Source: Glandiceps talaboti
Taxonomy: Eukaryota; Hemichordata; Enteropneusta; Spengelidae
NCBI RefSeq assembly: GCF_964340395.1
Contig: NC_135555.1
Coordinates: 18,138,346 to 18,202,345, forward strand
Reading direction: 5' to 3'
DNA: 64,000 nucleotides
Part shown: positions 32,902 to 64,000 of the stretch, in pieces
Layout: every line of letters begins with the position of its first letter
Position numbering within the stretch: position 1 is the stretch's first letter
The notes under the pieces: generated by a model
The model's database searches: none
What the model was told of the DNA's origin: nothing
The model's input: the letters and a program-made list of their open reading frames with translations, nothing else
Position numbers and translations under genes: made by a program

Positions 32902-33868
32902 CCCACGCGCACTTGTTGTCGATAAATAGTATGTACATAGTGCTCACTCAGACACGCCGGGCTTTCATTTAAAGCATGTTTTATGCCAGGATTCATGTTT
33001 TGTAACTGTGTATACGAGATAAAATTAAGTTAGTCTGTTTTCACAAGTAACCTTTATATTGTACATATGGAGATCTTACCTCCACTTATTGTAATGATAT
33101 AATAGTTTGTTATCTTACTGCTTTTAGGGCTTACTGGGAGAATGATCTACGGTAAGGGTGGCATGGGATGCACTGGGGCGGTGTGGAGAAAAGGGAAGGA
33201 GGGAAGTGTGAATTTATTAATGGTGTCAAGAGACTAGGCATTGGTGTTTGAAGCTAATCTACCTGTAATATTGATTATGGAGTCTTATTTTGATAATGTT
33301 AATTTACTACTTCGATGACATTTGTGGCAAAATTATTTGCACATGAAATAACTTCTTGCTTTAATCAAATTACCATTTGGAAATCAACTTGTACATTAAT
33401 CTGCTGAAGTTCTTTAAAAATAAATTCCCAAAGTTCTTTTTTTCTTCTGTCATTTGTCCTTTGTCTAATGCTTCATTCGAATGATCTTTATGTAAATGAA
33501 AATGAAATACTAGGTGATAAACACACGTTAAGAGAAAAAAAATAAATACACATCACAACAGTATTTAGTTCAAAAGTTGATATAAACGTCTTTATTCATG
33601 ATTCCAAACTTTGTGTATAAAATATCAAAACTCTCAACTCTCAAGTAGAAATGTAATCTTTACTCTTGAGATACAAATAGTTAATATCGCTGTGAGCCGG
33701 CTACCCAACCCTTCCTTCATACCAAACATTTACAAGCCAAACAGGTGAAGGCAGGGAGGTAGGATTTTACCAATGCTCTGTCCAGCTATTGGGTGTTTTC
33801 TCACCCACACTGAAACAAGTTTTCCTTCAACCATTAATATTTTGATATTCTTGCATTTCATGAATAAT

Positions 33869-34535
33869 ACGGGGTCAGAGGTTACCAGCACTTGACCCAC
33901 CGTTGGGATAGATCTTTACCATCTATCCAGATTTCATCTTCTTTTGATGGCACACATTTGAATATTCCAAGATTTTATGAATAATACGGGGTCAAAGGTT
34001 ACCAGCACTTAACCCACCGTTGGAATAGATCTTTACCATCTATCCGGATTTCATCATCTTTTGATGGCACACATTTGAATATTCCAAGATTTTATGAATA
34101 ATACGGGGTCAAAGGTTACCAGCACTTGACCTACCGTTGGAATTGATCTTTACCATCTATCCAGATTTCGTCTTCTTTTGGTGGCACACATTTGAATATT
34201 CCAAGATTTTATAAATAATATGGGGTCAGAGGTTACCAGCACTTAACCCACCGTTGGGATAGATCTTTACCATCTATCCGGATTTCATCTTCTTTTGATG
34301 GCACACATTTATATATTCCAAGATTCTGTAAATCATATGGGGTCAAAGGTTACCAGCACTTGACCTACCGTTGGAATAGATCTTTACCATCTATCCAGAT
34401 TTCATCTTCTTTTGATGGCACAAATTTAAATAAATTATTCCAAGATTTTGTAAATACATGGGGTCAGAGGTTACCAGCACTTGACCTACCGTTGGAATAG
34501 ATCTTTACCATCTATCCAGATTCCATGTCTTGGGT
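33869..34535 (-). repeat. 116-bp minisatellite array (about 6 units)
   Basis: Same unit as in copies A and B, with more divergent members, for example gacctaccgttggaat in place of gacccaccgttgggat. It is the shortest of the three arrays. Confidence 0.93.
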
Positions 34536-34669
34536 AATGTTAGTAAGCGACTTTATCAGTCAATTGGTTTAAAAATTTAATATTTATAAATTATAAATAA
34601 ACATAACTATATTTGTAAATATGAATTGGAAAGTTTATCAAGATGTTAGAAGTAATTGCGCGCCTCATA

Positions 34670-34769
34670 NNNNNNNNNNNNNNNNNNNNNNNNNNNNNNN
34701 NNNNNNNNNNNNNNNNNNNNNNNNNNNNNNNNNNNNNNNNNNNNNNNNNNNNNNNNNNNNNNNNNNNNN
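34670..34769. other. Assembly gap of 100 N
   Basis: Exactly 100 N, the usual placeholder for a gap of unknown size. It falls inside copy C, where the left arm of the foldback MITE should be. A foldback arm or unresolved repeats explain the break. Confidence 0.98.
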
Positions 34770-35036
34770 GACTTCCTACTTGAAAAATCAATGTGAAACA
34801 ACATAGACCAAGTCTGTGTTTGTAACTCAATATATCGCAAAAAGCTATTACTGTACGTACAATAACAAACATTTTACACATCTATTTACCTGTTACAATT
34901 TATTGAGTTACAAACAATGACTTGGCATATGTTGTTTCACGCTAATTTTTCAAGTAGGAAGCCATGATACAATTGTTGTATAAATTAAAAATCCAAAATA
35001 AATACCAAATGCTCATCAATATTACCACTTTAATGT
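34770..35036. mobile_element. MITE family 1 (nested in copy C, partial)
   Basis: The inner left arm (ttcctacttgaaaaatcaat, ccaagtctgtgtttgtaact) and the complete right arm (ttttcaagtaggaagcc to accactttaat) are present. The outer left arm is lost in the N gap. Confidence 0.7.
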
Positions 35037-35530
35037 CGTGAATGCATCATCCTAATAATGATATTTCATGCAACAGAAGAATAACCATATAGACGTTGGT
35101 ATAACTAAACAAGCAGAACAATAAATGAACAAAAAATAAATGAACTTTAAACTTAATATTGTCCATGGAATAACTAAATATCCACTAAATGAACTCTCCA
35201 TGGAATAACTAAATATCCACTAAATGAACTCTCCATGGAATAACTAAATATCGACTTTTTGATATATTAGAAAATGAAAAAATAAGAAAAGAAAATGAAC
35301 CAGTTAAATTAAATAATGATTAATAAAGGAAAATAAAAAAAATTAAAGAAGCGTAAAGATAAATTATCAAACACGTAAAAAATACAAGAGGAAACTAAAC
35401 TAAAATGAATAAAATGTAGAAAAATAGAGTGAAATAAAATATAAATGAAATAAAAAGTTAATGGTTTAGATTAAAGTGTATAATATTTGATAAGATTTAG
35501 AATAATTATGTTGAGACGTCTTGTCTAAGG

Positions 35531-35608
35531 TTGTTCTGCTTGCAGACGGAGTAAGTCCCTTCTATAGAATGGAGTCGCTATATACATATGTACTTCGTCT
35601 GCAAGCAG
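35531..35608. repeat. Hairpin in copy C
   Basis: gttctgcttgcagacggagt pairs with acttcgtctgcaagcagga, about 20 bp of nearly perfect stem. It is the best-preserved of the three copies. Confidence 0.65.
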
Positions 35609-36569
35609 GACTACCCTACACGTACCTGATGGTGAAAACAGTAGAGCGCCCTCAGTCGATAAATGTTCGACGGCAACGTTGAAAGTGGCCTACTTTTCTA
35701 TAAAGTTGTTACACGTTATGATATAGGAGTTTTTGCACAACGAAGTTATAAGCGAAAATCATGGAAAGTTAGAACTATCAGAGTTTGTGTGGGGTTTTTT
35801 CAGATAACTTGGGCTCTCTCTCTATAAAACAAGTTGTATTCATATTGAAGAGTATAAAATTAGGTTAACGTCGTAACGTGACGTCACTTTCCATGGCTAA
35901 AATCGTCACACTTGGTTTTCTTGTTAAAACATATATATAAGCCTGCCTCGGATATATTAATTTTTTTGTAGCCTCCGCAACTTTAAAAGAACTTAAATTT
36001 CAAGGATTTTTGTATGAATGTACTTACAAATTGGTGAATTTCAGTGAGATTTTAGAGAGGACCATGCTGCCGCTTTCATCGTCTTAGCACACAACCGAAT
36101 TATGGAATCGTCATCGAACGAATAATGGGTGATACACGTGACAGAATCGTATTTTGTTGCCCTTGACAACCAAGTTCTACTGACTTGCGTATGCGCTTCC
36201 ATTCCACATTCGAACAGTGATGGTGCTGTGAGAGCGCCACCACTCATGGAATGTGGTGCGCTTCAATTCAACAGTCATGACAGTGGATAGCCTAGATATC
36301 TTGGCTTTGTGATTTTCGGGGCCGTGGGGAGTGGAAAATTACTGATTTGCAACATCGGTCATAATGCGAAGAAAATTGAATGTTTTACACAAAATCTTAT
36401 CACTGAATCAACGGTTGGAGAAGTAGCTAGCGACAAAATGTTACAGCAACTGTCAAATAATTGTACATATAAACTTATTGTCTGTGTATTTGTAGCACAT
36501 GTATGTCCATTGGTGTTACTGTTTGTGTGTGGTGTATGTCTTTGCTTGTTCATGATCAAGCTGTGAGAC

Positions 36570-36854
<285 letters not shown>

Positions 36855-37345
36855 AGTATGTACAGTGCTCACTGAGACACGTCGGATTTTCATTAAATGC
36901 ATGTACTTTGATGCCAGAATACATGTTTTGCAATTGTGTATATAAGATAAAATGTCATTAGTCTTTTTCACAAGTAAACTTAATGTTGTACATGATATGG
37001 GGATCTTACCTCCACTTATTGTAATAATAAACGAGTTTGAACTCGAAATCTCTGTTAGCTTACTGCTCTTAGAAGGGTGGGGGAAGGATCTATGGTGGGG
37101 TAGTGGAGGTGGCATGGGATGTGGTGGGGTGGTGTAGAGAAAAGGGAGCAGAGCGAGGGCCTAGGGAAATTATGTACAAATTTATCAGAAGTGTCAGGAG
37201 ACATTATTGTTATGAAACTATTCTACCTGTAATATTAATAATGGAGTCTTATTTTGACGATCATCCAATAGATGTTAATTTGCTATTTGGATTATATTGG
37301 TGGCAAAATTATATAATAGTACATGAAATGACATTGCTTCCGTTT

Positions 37346-37870
37346 ATATAGTAAATATACTTGGGTTAGCGCCCTCACACGGGCAAGCGAAGTGCTTTTG
37401 TTTAGACAATGTCTATTGATAATGCGCTCGCTCACGATCACGGGTAGTGAGTGGTTACATAAACGGACCAATGGCTGGACCTTTCAGACTACCATCTGAT
37501 CATCAAAACTTATGTATTACTGCAACTACAAATAATCCCACAATCCTTTGTATCTGAGCATGTCCACTTTGGATTACAAGTCCCGTTTGAATATTTATCA
37601 ATATTTCCATCGCTGACAATACTTCATAGTATAACGTTCACACATATAGTCCATAGAGCAATGTATTGTTGATGACTGATGATATTGTGGTTGTATACAT
37701 ATGTGAAGTTTTAAGTGCGCCCTCAATGGTGGTTTTCAGTTTACACAACAAAGTCGTATGACAGTCAGATTCAGAACATACTCGGTCAGGACTCCTCTCT
37801 TTGGGTTGTGAAGTCACTTTTTTCAAGCTTTATTTTGTACTTTGCAACAAGAAAACAAGTCACGCCATTG
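37346..37870. other. Spacer between copy C and HYDIN
   Basis: Short unique DNA with gcgccctcacac and gtgcgccctcaatgg motifs of the gcgccctc type seen elsewhere in the window. No gene is recognised. Confidence 0.5.
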
Positions 37871-37890
37871 ACCTATAGTTAAAAGAAGGG

Positions 37891-37896
37891 TTTATT
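37891..37896 (-). terminator. Candidate HYDIN poly(A) signal
   Basis: The minus strand reads gagcAATAAAccc here, about 1.16 kb after the HYDIN stop codon. The 3' UTR would then cover about 37870-39059. Transcript data would be needed to confirm it. Confidence 0.4.
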
Positions 37897-39059
37897 GCTC
37901 AATATTTAAGCCAAAAAATGTACAAAACCATAGTCAAACATTAAGATTACAGACTGTATAATAATATAAATTCATTTTTTCAATGTCCATCAAAGTTAGA
38001 TTATATAATTATATCATATCAAACAGCAACGCAGTGCGTATGGTAATTAATTTAGATACACTACAGATTACATACATGTCTACTAATAATCAGATCAAAC
38101 TAATCGCTACAATATACAGGGTAGGTTTTACAAACATTCTGTCATTTCAAACAATTTATACAGTTTCATAAATTTTATGGTTTCAATAATAAGTACAGAG
38201 TAGGGTAAATGTGATTCCAAAATGTACAAGCAGATCATTCTGGGGTAAAATTTCAACAACAAAAAATCCGTCTTCAAAAAAAAAACGAGAGAGGGGAGGG
38301 AGAAAAAACACAAATAACATTCTAAGGTTCGGATTCAACCCAGCCAAGGTTGGTTCTAATACTCCGGGGAGGGGGAAAGATAACACATGCTTTTTTTCTT
38401 TCTTTTTTTTTTGCAATGACTTTTGATGTGCAGTTTTTAGTATGTACATGCTATAAACAAAGTTGAAATGTGTTTTTTTAAGTTTGCAGCAGATTGAAAT
38501 GGAGGCATGAAAATGTGGGCAAACAAGCATGAAAATTGCATAAATCATAACACATGATGAAGTGGGGGGGGGGGGGGTATCAAGATGTGATGGTGCAGCC
38601 TGGAGAGGTGGGTAGGCAGGAAATGTAGGTGATAGGTTACAAATTATGGGATATGGGTATATACATGCTTGGGTTGGGAAAACAACACATCATTTCAAGT
38701 GGTGGGTGAAAACTTAACTTTCACATCCCTACGATTCTGTCTCTTTTGGAATAGTCTCACAGCTTTGTGCTAGTACATTGGTGTGGCTTATTATATTATA
38801 GGGATGGAAGGAGTCAAATTACATTCACCACTTGAAATGATATTCTTAAGTTAGCAAATGGTACATTATTCACTCGGTGGATGGTGTAAATGTTACATTT
38901 TGACTGGCAAAATTAATATCACAACAAAAAACACTGCTGTTACAGCTTCAAGCCAGACAATAAAATGTACTACTAATAGCAGATGATGGTGAAATGAGAC
39001 ACAGCAATATCAGAGATGATGAAAGCAGAGTGTGTTTTTTTTTTTTACCATGGGTATTT

Positions 39060-64000
<24,941 letters not shown>

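Overview
The window is eukaryotic, AT-rich genomic DNA from an animal. Coding sequence is split by GT-AG introns of about 0.3-2 kb. The introns and intergenic DNA are full of microsatellites, minisatellites and foldback (MITE-like) elements, which suggests a marine invertebrate, but I cannot name the phylum or species from sequence alone. One 100-N run (34670-34769) shows that this is a draft assembly.

Three conserved protein-coding genes could be rebuilt exon by exon. (1) SNRPB (spliceosomal SmB/B'), minus strand, 7584-11346, six coding exons, 226 aa, complete. (2) NELFCD (NELF-C/D, TH1-like subunit of the negative elongation factor), plus strand, 11666-24338, 15 coding exons, 580 aa, complete. 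It starts only about 320 bp from the SNRPB start codon, so the two probably share a bidirectional promoter. (3) The C-terminal part of HYDIN (ciliary central-pair protein with ASH/MSP-type repeats), minus strand, 39060 to beyond the right edge, 32 coding exons covering about 2,258 residues. The N-terminal half lies outside the window. NELFCD and HYDIN converge tail to tail. Reading phase agrees across every exon junction I checked in all three genes, so none looks broken.

The rest is repeats. A composite element of about 4-6 kb is present at least three times plus a fragment: a tail at 366-705 and copy A at 810-5553 (plus orientation), and copies B (27290-33367) and C (33368-37345) in tandem in the opposite orientation. 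Each full copy carries a (GACA)n/(GA)n tract, a conserved block of about 1 kb with a TATA-like box, a hairpin, a nested foldback element and an array of 116-bp minisatellite units (about 13.5, 21 and 6 units). The SNRPB-NELFCD pair therefore sits between inverted copies of the same element.

Smaller items include the 3' end of a non-LTR retrotransposon in a NELFCD intron, several MITE families, a perfect 34-bp-arm hairpin in a HYDIN intron, a duplicated splice acceptor in another HYDIN intron, clustered DR1-type TGACCT repeats and CTCF-like 14-mers. I saw no CRISPR array, rRNA, tRNA or bacterial-type operon. The most unusual structure is the tandem composite element with its hairpin-forming 116-bp array.
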